A stretch of 64,000 bases of DNA, taken from Ptiloglossa arizonensis. Taxonomy: Eukaryota > Arthropoda > Insecta > Hymenoptera > Colletidae. The translations under genes and the position numbers were made by a program. The notes beneath the pieces were generated by a model. The model did not search any database and had not been told where the DNA came from. It worked only from the letters and a program-made list of their open reading frames with translations. Where the stretch lies: the NCBI RefSeq assembly GCF_051014685.1, contig NW_027478857.1:248001-312000 (forward strand), in the 5' to 3' direction. Every line of letters begins with the position of its first letter. Within the stretch, counting starts at the first letter, position 1. This document shows positions 1 through 11,359 of the stretch, one piece after another.

Positions 1-725
1 TCTCAAGCGTTTCTTACCTCAAAACTGCCATATCTCGCGAACGCATTGACCAATCCGCAAAGTTTCTGTTGCATCTGAAAGTAGAAACTCGCCCCATTAC
101 AACGGTATGTGTAGTTTTCCCCTAGGCCGTTCTAGTTATTCGTTTCGAGCATCAGAACTGCGAAAATTTGGAGTTTCTCAAGCGTTTCTTACCTCAAAAC
201 TGCCATATCTCGCGAACGGATTGACCTATCCGCAAAGTTTCTGTTGCATCTGAAAGTAGAAACTCGCCCCAGTACAACGGTATGTGTAGTTTTCCCCTAG
301 GCCGTTCTAGTTATTCGTTTCGAGCATCAGAACTGCGAAAATTTGGAGTTTCTCAAGCGTTTCTTACCTCAAAACTGCCATATCTCGCGAACGGATTGGC
401 CAATCCGCAAAATTTCTGTTGCATCTGAAAGTAGCAACTCGCCCCATTACAACGGTATGTGTAGTTTTCCCCTAGGCCGTTCTAGTTATTCGTTTCGAGC
501 ATCAGAACTGCGAAAATTTGGAGTTTCTCAAGCGTTTCTTACCTCAAAACTGCCATATCTCGCGAACGGATTGACCTATCCGCAAAGTTTCTGTTGCATC
601 TGAAAGTAGAAACTCGCCCCATTACAACGGTATGTGTAGTTTTCCCCTAGGCCGTTCTAGTTATTCGTTTCGAGCATCAGAACTGCGAAAATTTGGAGTT
701 TCTCAAGCGTTTCTTACCTCAAAAC

Positions 726-742
726 TGCCATATCTCGCGAAC
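726..742 (-). other. Weak CENP-B-box-like match
   Basis: Read on the minus strand this 17-mer is GTTCGCGAGATATGGCA. Against the evolutionarily conserved CENP-B core NTTCGNNNNANNCGGGN it matches 7 of 9 fixed bases: TTCG, the central A, and two G of CGGG. The first and last bases of the CGGG block are T and C. It overlaps the NruI site and abuts the core dyad, and is present in most monomers. By simple base odds about one such 7/9 match in every two 175-bp monomers is expected by chance, so I do not call it a functional box. Confidence 0.15.
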
Positions 743-757
743 GGATTGACCAATCCG
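742..757. repeat. Conserved 16-bp dyad in the monomer core
   Basis: CGGATTG and CAATCCG are exact reverse complements separated by the two bases AC. The element sits at monomer positions 42-57 and recurs in most A and B monomers. Deviations exist: GGATTAACC, GGATTCACC, GGATTGACAAATCC, GGATTGACCATTCC and GGATTGAACAATCC. Several of these keep one arm intact and are inherited by whole HOR copies. The arms could form a short cruciform or be a binding site for a symmetric dimer. Both functions are inference. Confidence 0.8.
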
Positions 758-760
758 CAA

Positions 761-789
761 AGTTTCTGTTGCATCTGAAAGTAGAAACT
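761..789. repeat. Inverted repeat AGTTTCT / AGAAACT, subfamily A
   Basis: The 7-bp arms at 761-767 and 783-789 are exact reverse complements with a 15-base loop. The G of the left arm is diagnostic position 62. In subfamily B that base is A, which shortens the stem to TTTCT/AGAAA (5 bp). The element immediately follows the core dyad. A function as a hairpin in a satellite transcript is possible but unsupported. Confidence 0.6.
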
Positions 790-936
790 CGCCCCATTAC
801 AACGGTATGTGTAGTTTTCCCCTAGGCCGTTCTAGTTATTCGTTTCGAGCATCAGAACTGCGAAAATTTGGAGTTTCTCAAGCGTTTCTTACCTCAAAAC
901 TGCCATATCTCGCGAACGGATTGACCAATCCGCAAA

Positions 937-1406
937 GTATCTGTTGCATCTGAAAGTAGAAACTCGCCCCATTACAACGGTATGTGTAGTTTTCCCATAG
1001 GCCGTTCTAGTTATTCGTTTCGAGCATCAGAACTGCGAAAATTTGGAGTTTCTTAAGCGTTTCTTACCTCAAAACTGCCATATCTCGCGAACGGATTGAC
1101 CAATCCGCAAAGTTTCTGTTGCCTCTGAAAGTAGAAACTCGCCCCATTACAACGGTATGTGTAGTTTTGCCCTAGGCCGTTCTAGTTATTCGTTTCGAGC
1201 ATCAGAACTGCGAAAATTTGGAGTTTCTCAAGCGTTTCTTACCTCAAAACTGCCATATCTCGCGAACGGATTGACCAATCCGCAAAGTATCTGTTGCATC
1301 TGAAAGTAGAAACTCGCCCCATTACAACGGTATGTGTAGTTTTCCCATAGGCCGTTCTAGTTATTCGTTTCGAGCATCAGAACTGCGAAAATTTGGAGTT
1401 TCTTAA
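937..1406 (+). repeat. Two-monomer (350-bp) local duplication
   Basis: A linked set of rare variants, GTATCTGTTG, CCCATAGG and TCTTAAGCG, occurs at 937-1,056 and again exactly 350 bp later at 1,287-1,406, with an ordinary monomer between. This is a small dimeric duplication within the A block. Confidence 0.75.
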
Positions 1407-4400
1407 GCGTTTCTTACCTCAAAACTGCCATATCTCGCGAACGGATTGACCAATGCGCAAAGTTTCTGTTGCATCTGAAAGTAGAAACTCGCCCCATTAC
1501 AACGGTATGTGTAGTTTTCCCCTAGGCCGTTCTAGTTATTCGTTTCGAGCATCAGAACTGCGAAAATTTTGAGTTTCTCAAGCGTTTCTTACCTCAAAAC
1601 TGCCATATCTCGCGAAAGGATTGACCAATCCGCAAAGTTTCTGTTGCATCTGAAAGTAGAAACTCGCCCCATTACAACGGTATCTGTAGTTATCCCCTAG
1701 GCCGTTCTAGTTATTCGTTTCGAGCATCAGAACTGCGAAAATTTGGAGTTTCTCAAGCGTTTCTTACCTCAAAACTGCCATATCTCGCGAACGGATTGAC
1801 CAGTCCGCAAAGTTTCTGTTGCATCTGAAAGTAGAAACTCGCCCCATTACAACGGTATGTGTAGTTTTCCCCTAGGCCGTTCTAGTTATTCGTTTCGAGC
1901 ATCAGAACTGCGAAAATTTGGAGTTTCTCAAGCGTTTCTTACCTCAAAACTGCCATATCTCGCGAACGGATTGACCAATCCGCAAAGTTTCTGTTGCATC
2001 TGAAAGTAGAAACTCGCCCCATTACAATGGTATGTGTAGTTTTCCCCTAGGCCGTTCTAGTTATTCGTTTCGACCATCAGAACTGCGAAAATTTGGAGTT
2101 TCTCAAGCGTTTCTTACCTCAAAACTGCCATATCTCGCGAACGGATTGACCAATCCGCAAAGTTTCTGTTGCATCTGAAAGTAGAAACTCGCCCCATTAC
2201 AACGGTATGTGTAGTTTTCCCCTAGGCCGTTCTAGTTATTCGTTTCGAGCATCAGAACTGCGAAAATTTGGAGTTTCTCAAGCGTTTCTTACCTCAAAAC
2301 TGCCATATCTCGCGAACGGATTGACCTATCCGCAAAGTTTCTGTTGCATCTGAAAGTAGAAACTCGCCCCATTACAACGGTATGTGTAGTTTTCCCCTAG
2401 GCCGTTCTAGTTATTCGTTTCGAGCATCAGAACTGCGAAAATTTGGAGTTTCTCAAGCGTTTCTTACCTCAAAACTGCCATATCTCGCGAACGGATTGAC
2501 CAATCCGCAAAGTTTCTGTTGCATCTGAAAGTAGAAACTCGCCCCATTACAACGGTATGTGTAGTTTTCCCCTAGGCCGTTCTAGTTATTCGTTTCGAGC
2601 ATCAGAACTGCGAAAATTTGGAGTTTCTCAAGCGTTTCTTACCTCAAAACTGCCATATCTCGCGAACGGATTGACCAATCCGCAAAGTTTCTGTTGCATC
2701 TGAAAGTAGAAACTCGCCCCATTACAAAGGTGTGTGTAGTTTTCCCCTAGGCCGTTCTAGTTATTCGTTTCGAGCATCAGAACTGCGAAAATTTGGAGTT
2801 TCTCAAGCGTTTCTTACCTCAAAACTGCCATATCTCGCGAACGGATTGACCAATCCGCAAAGTTTCTGTTGCATCTGAAAGTAGAAACTCGCCCCATTGC
2901 AACGGTATGTGTAGTTTTCCCCTAGGCCGTTCTAGTTATTCGTTTCGAGCATCGGAACTGCGAAAATTTGGAGTTTCTCAAGCGTTTCTTACCTCAAAAC
3001 TGCCATATCTCGCGAACGGATTGACCAATCCGCAAAGTTTCTGTTGCATCTGAAAGTAGAAACTCGCCCCATTACAAAGGTGTGTGTAGTTTTCCCCTAG
3101 GCCGTTCTAGTTGTTCGTTTCGAGCATCAGAACTGCGAAAATTTGGAGTTTCTCAAGCGTTTCTTACTTCAAAACTGCCATATCTCGCGAACGGATTGAC
3201 CAATCCGCAAAGTTTCTGTTGCATCTGAAAGTAGAAACTCGCCCCATTACAACGGTATGAGTAGTTTTCCCCTAGGCCGTTCTAGTTATTCGTTTCGAGC
3301 ATCAGAACTGCGAAAATTTGGAGTTTCTCAAGCGTTTCTTACCTCAAAACTGCCATATCTCGCGAACGGATTGACCAATCCGCAAAGTTTCTGTTGCATC
3401 TGAAAGTAGAAACTCGCCCCATTACAACGGTATGAGTAGTTTTCCCCTAGGCCGTTCTAGTTATTCGTTTCGAGCATCAGAACTGCGAAAATTTGGAGTT
3501 TCTCAAGCGTTTCTTACCTCAAAACTGCCATATCTCGCGAACGGATTGACCAATCCGCAAAGTTTCTGTTGCATCTGAAAGTAGAAACTCGCCCCATTAC
3601 AACGGTATGAGTAGTTTTCCCCTAGGCGTTCTAGTTATTCGTTTCGAGCATCAGAACTGCGAAAATTTTGAGTTTCTCAAGCGTTTCTTACCTCAAAACT
3701 GCCATATCTCGCGAACGGATTGACCAATCCGCAAAGTTTCTGTTGCATCTGAAAGTAGAAACTCGCCCCATTACAACGGTATGAGTAGTTTTCCCCTAGG
3801 CCGTTCTAGTTATTCGTTTCGAGCATCAGAACTGCGAAAATTTGGAGTTTCTCAAGCGTTTCTTACTTCAAAACTGCCATATCTCGCGAACGGATTGACC
3901 AATCCGCAAAGTTTCTGTTGCATCTGAAAGTAGAAACTCGCCCCATTACAACGGTATGAGTAATTTTCCCCTAGGCCGTTCTAGTTATTCGTTTCGAGCA
4001 TCAGAACTGCGAAAATTTGGAGTTTCTCAAGCGTTTCTTACCTCAAAACTGCCATATCTCGCGAACGGATTGACCAATCCGCAAAGTTTCTGTTGCATCT
4101 GAAAGTAGAAACTCGCCCCATTACAAAGGTGTGTGTAGTTTTCCCCTAGGCCGTTCTAGTTATTCGTTTCGAGCATCAGAACTGCGAAAATTTGGAGTTT
4201 CTCAAGCGTTTCTTGCCTCAAAACTGCCATATCTCGCGAACGGATTGACCAATCCGCAAAGTTTCTGTTGCATCTGAAAGTAGAAACTCGCCCCATTACA
4301 ACGGTATCTGTAGTTTTCCCCTAGGCCGTTCTAGTTATTCGTTTCGAGCATCAGAACTGCGAAAATTTTGAGTTTCTCAAGCGTTTCTTACCTCAAAACT

Positions 4401-5169
4401 GCCATATCTCGCGAACGGATTAACCAATCCGCAAAGTTTCTGTTGCATCTGAAAGTAGAAACTCGACCCATTACAACGGTATGTGTAGTTTTCCCCTAGG
4501 CCGTTCTAGTTATTCGTTTCGAGCATCAGAACTGCGAAAATTTGGAGTTTCTCAAGCGTTTCTTACCTCAAAACTGCCATATCTCGCGAACGGATTGACC
4601 AATCCGCAAAGTTTCTGTTGCATCTGAAAGTAGAAACTCGCCCCATTACAACGGTATGTGTAGTTTTCCCCTAGGCCGTTCTAGTTATTCGTTTCGAGCA
4701 TCAGAACTGCGAAAATTTGGAGTTTCTCAAGCGTTTCTTACTTCAAAACTGTCATATCTCGCGAACGGATTGACCAATCCGCAAAGTTTCTGTTGCATCT
4801 GAAGGTAGAAACTCGCCCCATTACAACGGTATGAGTAGTTTTCCCCTAGGCCGTTCTAGTTATTCGTTTCGAGCATCAGAACTGCGAAAATTTGGAGTTT
4901 CTCAAGCGTTTCTTACATCAAAACTGCCATATCTCGCGAACGGATTGACCAATCCGCAAAGTTTCTGTTGCATCTGAAAGTAGAAACTCGCCCCATTACA
5001 ACGGTATGAGTAGTTTTCCCCTAGGCCGTTCTAGTTATTCGTTTCGAGCATCAGAACTGCGAAAATTTGGAGTTTCTCAAGCGTTTCTTACCTCAAAACT
5101 GCCATATCTCGCGAACGGATTGACCAATCCGCAAAGTTTCTGTTGCATCTGAAAGTAGAAACTCGCCCC

Positions 5170-7794
5170 ATTGCAACGGTATGTGTAGTTTTCCCCTAGG
5201 CCGTTCTAGTTATTCGTTTCGAGCATCAGAACTGCGAAAATTTGGAGTTTCTCAAGCGTTTCTTACCTCAAAACTGCCATATCTCGCGAACGGATTGACC
5301 AATCCGCAAAGTTTCTGTTGCATCTGAAAGTAGAAACTCGCCCCATTACAAAGGTGTGTGTAGTTTTCCCCTAGGCCGTTCTAGTTGTTCGTTTCGAGCA
5401 TCAGAACTGCGAAAATTTGGAGTTTCTCAAGCGTTCCTTACTTCAAAACTGCCATATCTCGCGAACGGATTGACCAATCCGCAAAGTTTCTGTTGCATCT
5501 GAAAGTAGAAACTCGCCCCATTACAACGGTATGAGTAGTTTTCCCCTAGGCCCTTCTAGTTATTCGTTTCGAGCATCAGAACTGCGAAAATTTTGAGTTT
5601 CTCAAGCGTTTCTTACCTCAAAACTGCCATATCTCGCGAACGGATTGACCAATCCGCAAAGTTTCTGTTGCATCTGAAAGTAGAAACTCGCCCCATTACA
5701 ACGGTATGAGTAGTTTTCCCCTAGGCCGTTCTAGTTATTCGTTTCGAGCATCAGAACTGCGAAAATTTGGAGTTTCTCAAGCGTTTCTTACCTCAAAACT
5801 GCCATATCTCGCGAACGGATTGAACAATCCGCAAAGTTTCTGTTGCATCTGAAAGTAGAAACTCGCCCCATTACAACGGTATGTGTAGTTCTCCCCTAGG
5901 CCGTTCTAGTTATTCGTTTCGAGCATCAAAACTGCGAAAATTTGGAGTTTCTCAAGCGTTTCTTACCTCAAAACTGCCATATCTCGCGAACGGATTGACC
6001 AATCCGCAAAGTTTCTGTTGCATCTGAAAGTAGAAACTCGCCCCATTGCAACGGTATGTGTAGTTTTCCCCTAGGCCGTTCTAGTTATTCGTTTCGAGCA
6101 TCGGAACTGCGAAAATTTGGAGTTTCTCAAGCGTTTCTTACCTCAAAACTGCCATATCTCGCGAACGGATTGACCAATCCGCAAAGTTTCTGTTGCATCT
6201 GAAAGTAGAAACTCGCCCCATTACAAAGGTGTGTGTAGTTTTCCCCTAGGCCGTTCTAGTTGTTCGTTTCGAGCATCAGAACTGCGAAAATTTGGAGTTT
6301 CTCAAGCGTTTCTTACTTCAAAACTGCCATATCTCGCGAACGGATTGACCAATCCGCAAAGTTTCTGTTGCATCTGAAAGTAGAAACTCGCCCCATTACA
6401 ACGGTATGAGTAGTTTTCCCCTAGGCCGTTCTAGTTATTCGTTTCGAGCATCAGAACTGCGAAAATTTGGAGTTTCTCAAGCGTTTCTTACCTCAAAACT
6501 GCCATATCTCGCGAACGGATTGACCAATCCGCAAAGTTTCTGTTGCATCTGAAAGTAGAAACTCGCCCCATTACAACGGTATGAGTAGTTTTCCCCTAGG
6601 CCGTTCTAGTTATTCGTTTCGAGCATCAGAACTGCGAAAATTTTGAGTTTCTCAAGCGTTTCTTACCTCAAAACTGCCATATCTCGCGAACGGATTGACC
6701 AATCCGCAAAGTTTCTGTTGCATCTGAAAGTAGAAACTCGCCCCATTACAACGGTATGAGTAATTTTCCCCTAGGCCGTTCTAGTTATTCGTTTCGAGCA
6801 TCAGAACTGCGAAAATTTGGAGTTTCTCAAGCGTTTCTTACCTCAAAACTGCCATATCTCGCGAACGGATTGACCAATCCGCAAAGTTTCTGTTGCATCT
6901 GAAAGTAGAAACTCGCCCCATTGCAACGGTATGTGTAGTTTTCCCCTAGGCCGTTCTAGTTATTCGTTTCGAGCATCGGAACTGCGAAAATTTGGAGTTT
7001 CTCAAGCGTTTCTTACCTCAAAACTGCCATATCTCGCGAACGGATTGACCAATCCGCAAAGTTTCTGTTGCATCTGAAAGTAGAAACTCGCCCCATTACA
7101 AAGGTGTGTGTAGTTTTCCCCTAGGCCGTTCTAGTTGTTCGTTTCGAGCATCAGAACTGCGAAAATTTGGAGTTTCTCAAGCGTTTCTTACTTCAAAACT
7201 GCCATATCTCGCGAACGGATTGACCAATCCGCAAAGTTTCTGTTGCATCTGAAAGTAGAAACTCGCCCCATTACAACGGTATGAGTAGTTTTCCCCTAGG
7301 CCGTTCTAGTTATTCGTTTCGAGCATCAGAACTGCGAAAATTTGGAGTTTCTCAAGCGTTTCTTACCTCAAAACTGCCATATCTCGCGAACGGATTGACC
7401 AATCCGCAAAGTTTCTGTTGCATCTGAAAGTAGAAACTCGCCCCATTACAACGGTATGAGTAGTTTTCCCCTAGGCCGTTCTAGTTATTCGTTTCGAGCA
7501 TCAGAACTGCGAAAATTTGGAGTTTCTCAAGCGTTTCTTACCTCAAAACTGCCATATCTCGCGAACGGATTGACCAATCCGCAAAGTTTCTGTTGCATCT
7601 GAAAGTAGAAACTCGCCCCATTACAACGGTATGAGTAGTTTTCCCCTAGGCCGTTCTAGTTATTCGTTTCGAGCATCAGAACTGCGAAAATTTTGAGTTT
7701 CTCAAGCGTTTCTTACCTCAAAACTGCCATATCTCGCGAACGGATTGACCAATCCGCAAAGTTTCTGTTGCATCTGAAAGTAGAAACTCGCCCC
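5170..7794 (+). repeat. 875-bp (5-monomer) module, three tandem copies
   Basis: The marker ATTGCAACGG begins at 5,170, 6,045 and 6,920, exactly 875 bp apart. Each is followed one monomer later by ACAAAGGTGTG with TTGTTCG and ACTTCAAAAC, then by TATGAGTAG monomers. CATCGGAAC accompanies the second and third copies but not the first, so the copies have diverged. The same leading module also occurs at 2,896, which is 13 monomers (less one deleted base) before the first copy. The last two monomers of each copy differ, so this is an imperfect local HOR. Confidence 0.8.
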
Positions 7795-10311
7795 ATTACA
7801 ACGGTATGAGTAGTTTTCCCCTAGGCCGTTCTAGTTATTCGTTTCGAGCATCAGAACTGCGAAAATTTGGAGTTTCTCAAGCGTTTCTTACCTCAAAACT
7901 GCCATATCTCGCGAACGGATTGACCAATCCGCAAAGTTTCTGTTGCATCTGAAAGTAGAAACTCGCCCCATTACAACGGTATGTGTAGTTTTCCCCTAGG
8001 CCGTTCTAGTTATTCGTTTCGAGCATCAGAACTGCGAAAATTTGGGGTTTCTCAAGCGTTTCTTACCTCAAAACTGCCATATCTCGCGAACGGATTGACC
8101 AATCCGCAAAGTTTCTGTTGCATCTGAAAGTAGAAACTCGCCCCATTACAACGGTATGAGTAGTTTTCCCCAAGGCCGTTCTAGTTATTCGTTTCGAGCA
8201 TCAGAACTGCGAAAATTTGGAGTTTCTCAAGCGTTTCTTACTTCAAAACTGCCATATCTCGCGAACGGATTGACCAATCCGCAAAGTTTCTGTTGCATCT
8301 GAAAGTAGAAACTCGCCCCATTACAACGGTATGAGTAGTTTTCCCCTAGGCCGTTCTATTTATTCGTTTCGAGCATCAGAACTGCGAAAATTTTGAGTTT
8401 CTCAAGCGTTTCTTACCTCAAAACTGCCATATCTCGCGAACGGATTGACCAATCCGCAAAGTTTCTGTTGCATCTGAAAGTAGAAACTCGCCCCATTACA
8501 ACGGTATGTGTAGTTTTCCCCTAGGCCGTTCTAGTTATTCGTTTCGAGCATCAGAACTGCGAAAATTTTGAGTTTCTCAAGCGTTTCTTACATCAAAACT
8601 GCTATATCTCGCGAACGGATTGACCAATCCGCAAAGTTTCTGTTGCATCTGAAAGTAGAAACTCGCCCCATTACAACGGTATGTGTAGTTTTCCCCTAGG
8701 CCGTTCTAGTTATTCGTTTCGAGCATCAGAACTGCGAAAATTTGGAGTTTCTCAAGCGTTTCTTACCTCAAAACTGCCATATCTCGCGAACGGATTGACC
8801 AATCCGCAAAGTTTCTGTTGCATCTGAAAGTAGAAACTCGCCCCATTACAACGGTATGAGTAGTTTTCCCCTAGGCCGTTCTAGTTATTCGTTTCGAGCA
8901 TCAGAACTGCGAAAATTTGGAGTTTCTCAAGCGTTTCTTACCTCAAAACTGCCATATCTCGCGAACGGATTGACCAATCCGCAAAGTTTCTGTTGCATCT
9001 GAAAGTAGAAACTCGCCCCATTACAACGGTATGTGTAGTTCTCCCCTAGGCCGTTCTAGTTATTCGTTTCGAGCATCAGAACTGCGAAAATTTGGAGTTT
9101 CTCAAGCGTTTCTTACCTCAAAACTGCCATATCTCGCGAACGGATTGACCAATCCGCAAAGTTTCTGTTGCATCTGAAAGTAGAAACTCGCCCCATTACA
9201 ACGGTATGAGTAGTTTTCCCCTAGGCCGTTCTAGTTATTCGTTTCGAGCATCAGAACTGCGAAAATTTGGGGTTTCTCAAGCGTTTCTTACCTCAAAACT
9301 GCCATATCTCGCGAACGGATTGACCAATCCGCAAAGTTTCTGTTGCATCTGAAAGTAGAAACTCGCCCCATTACAACGGTATGTGTAGTTTTCCCCTAGG
9401 CCGTTCTAGTTATTCGTTTCGAGCATCAGAACTGCGAAAATTTGGAGTTTCTCAAGCGTTTCTTACCTCAAAACTGCCATATCTCGCGAACGGATTGACC
9501 AATCCGCAAAGTTTCTGTTGCATCTGAAAGTAGAAACTCGCCCCATTACAACGGTATGTGTAGTTTTCCCCTAGGCCGTTCTAGTTATTCGTTTCGAGCA
9601 TCAGAACTGCAAAAATTTGGGGTTTCTCAAGCGTTTCTTACCTCAAAACTGCCATATCTCGCGAACGGATTGACCAATCCGCAAAGTTTCTGTTGCATCT
9701 GAAAGTAGAAACTCGCCCCATTACAACGGTATGAGTAGTTTTCCCCTAGGCCGTTCTAGTTATTCGTTTCGAGCATCAGAACTGCGAAAATTTGGGGTTT
9801 CTCAAGCGTTTCTTACCTCAAAACTGCCATATCTCGCGAACGGATTGACCAATCCGCAAAGTTTCTGTTGCATCTGAAAGTAGAAACTCGCCCCATTACA
9901 ACGGTATGAGTAGTTTTCCCCAAGGCCGTTCTAGTTATTCGTTTCGAGCATCAGAACTGCGAAAATTTGGAGTTTCTCAAGCGTTTCTTACTTCAAAACT
10001 GCCATATCTCGCGAACGGATTGACCAATCCGCAAAGTTTCTGTTGCATCTGAAAGTAGAAACTCGCCCCATTACAACGGTATGTGTAGTTTTCCCCTAGG
10101 CCGTTCTAGTTATTCGTTTCGAGCATCAGAACTGCGAAAATTTGGAGTTTCTCAAGCGTTTCTTACCTCAAAACTGCCATATCTCGCGAACGGATTGACC
10201 AATCCGCAAAATTTCTGTTGCATCTGAAAGTAGAAACTCGCCCGATTACAACGGTATTCGCACATTTCCGCTAGGCGGTTCTAGTTATTCGTTTCGAGCA
10301 TCAGAACTGCG

Positions 10312-11359
10312 AAAATTTTGAGTTTCTCAAGCATTTCTAACCTCCAAACTACCATATCTCGCGAGCGGATTGACCAATCCGCAAAATTTCTGTTGCATCT
10401 GAAAGTAGAAACTCGCCCGATTACAACGGTAGGTGTAGTTTTCCCCTAGGCCGTTCTAGTTATTCGTTTCGAGCATCAGAACTGCGAAAATTTTGAGTTT
10501 CTCAAGCGTTTCTTACCTCCAAACTGCCATATCTCGCGAACGGATTGATCAATCCGCAAAATTTCTGTTGCATCTGAAAGTAGAAACTCGCCCGATTACA
10601 ACGGTATTCGCACTTTTCCCCTAGGCCGTTCTAGTTATTCGTGTCGAGCATCAGAACTGCGAAAATTTTGAGTTTCTCAAGCGTTTCTTATCTCCAAACT
10701 GCCATATCTCGCGAACGGATTGATCAATCTGCAAAATTTCTGTTGCATCTGAAAGTAGATTTTCGCTCGATTACAACGGTATGCGCACTTTTCACCTAGG
10801 CGGTTCTAGTTATTCGTTTCGAGCATCAGAACTGCGAAATTTTGAGTTTCTCAAGCGTTTCTAACCTCCAAACTACCATATCTCGCGAGCGGATTGACCA
10901 ATCCGCAAAATTTCTGTTGCATCTGAAAGTAGAAACTCGCCCGATTACAACGGTAGGTGTAGTTTTCCCCTAGGCCGTTCTAGTTATTCGTTTCGAGCAT
11001 CAGAACTGCGAAAATTTTGAGTTTCTCAAGCGTTTCTTACCTCCAAACTGCCATATCTCGCGAACGGATTGATCAATCCGCAAAATTTCTGTTGCATCTG
11101 AAAGTAGAAACTCGCCCGATTACAACGGTATTCGCACTTTTCCCCTAGGCCGTTCTAGTTATTCGTGTCGAGCATCAGAACTGCGAAAATTTTGAGTTTC
11201 TCAAGCGTTTCTTATCTCCAAACTGCCATATCTCGCGAACGGATTGATCAATCTGCAAAATTTCTGTTGCATCTGAAAGTAGATATTCGCTCGATTACAA
11301 CGGTATGCGCACTTTTCCCCTAGGCGGTTCTAGTTATTCGTTTCGAGCATCAGAACTGC
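10312..11359 (+). repeat. 524-bp (3-monomer) tandem pair
   Basis: TAGGTGTAG at 10,430 and 10,954, and GTGTCGAGC at 10,641 and 11,165, are both spaced 524 bp, which is three monomers minus the one-base deletion near 10,837. Both copies start with the CTAACCTCC/CGCGAGCGG monomer. The outer limits are approximate. Confidence 0.75.
10541..10556. repeat. Perfect 16-bp palindrome version of the core dyad (B type)
   Basis: In this monomer the central AC of the dyad is AT, giving CGGATTGATCAATCCG, which equals its own reverse complement over all 16 bases and contains a central GATC. The same form recurs in many B monomers, for example in monomers near 11,056, 12,290, 13,160 and 15,086, and throughout 50-57 kb. 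I did not see it in A monomers. Confidence 0.85.

Larger units (their letters stand above)
701..875 (+). repeat. Reference monomer of subfamily A
   Basis: This copy carries the majority A state at every diagnostic position, counting TCTCAAGCG as position 1: A at 21 (CTCAAAACTG), G at 62 (CAAAGTTTCTG), C at 95 (GCCCCATTAC), T at 110 and G at 114 (TATGTGTAG), T at 139 (GTTATTCG) and G at 170 (AAAATTTGGAG). A frequent A variant has TATGAGTAG instead of TATGTGTAG. The unit contains the AvrII site CCTAGG and the NruI site TCGCGA once each. It holds 11 CpG where 43 C and 34 G in 175 bp predict about 8.4, so CpG is not depleted. No promoter, splice-like or coding structure is evident. Confidence 0.95.
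1..10210 (+). repeat. Subfamily A block
   Basis: About 58 monomers, all A at the diagnostic positions apart from scattered TTTTGAG variants at position 170. From 1 to about 2,700 nearly all carry TATGTGTAG and differ mainly by private changes, such as GACCTATCC near 225, 575 and 2,325 and ATTGGCCAATCC near 395. From about 2,700 onward TATGAGTAG copies become frequent, with linked variants ATTGCAACGG, CATCGGAAC, ACAAAGGTGTG, TTGTTCG and ACTTCAAAAC. A one-base deletion (CTAGGCGTTC) lies at about 3,626. The block ends inside a monomer: position 21 is still A type at about 10,170, while position 62 is already B type at 10,211. Confidence 0.9.

Noticed and set aside
842..852. GTTTCGAGCAT, resembling a tRNA-type B box (GGTTCGANTCC)
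   Set aside because: The match is partial, there is no A box at a suitable distance, no cloverleaf and no terminator T-run placed for RNA polymerase III. It is not evidence of a tRNA-derived element.
840..856. TTCG at 840 on the plus strand as a possible CENP-B box start (ATTCGTTTCGAGCATCA)
   Set aside because: The required central A is G and CGGG is CATC, so only the TTCG block matches.
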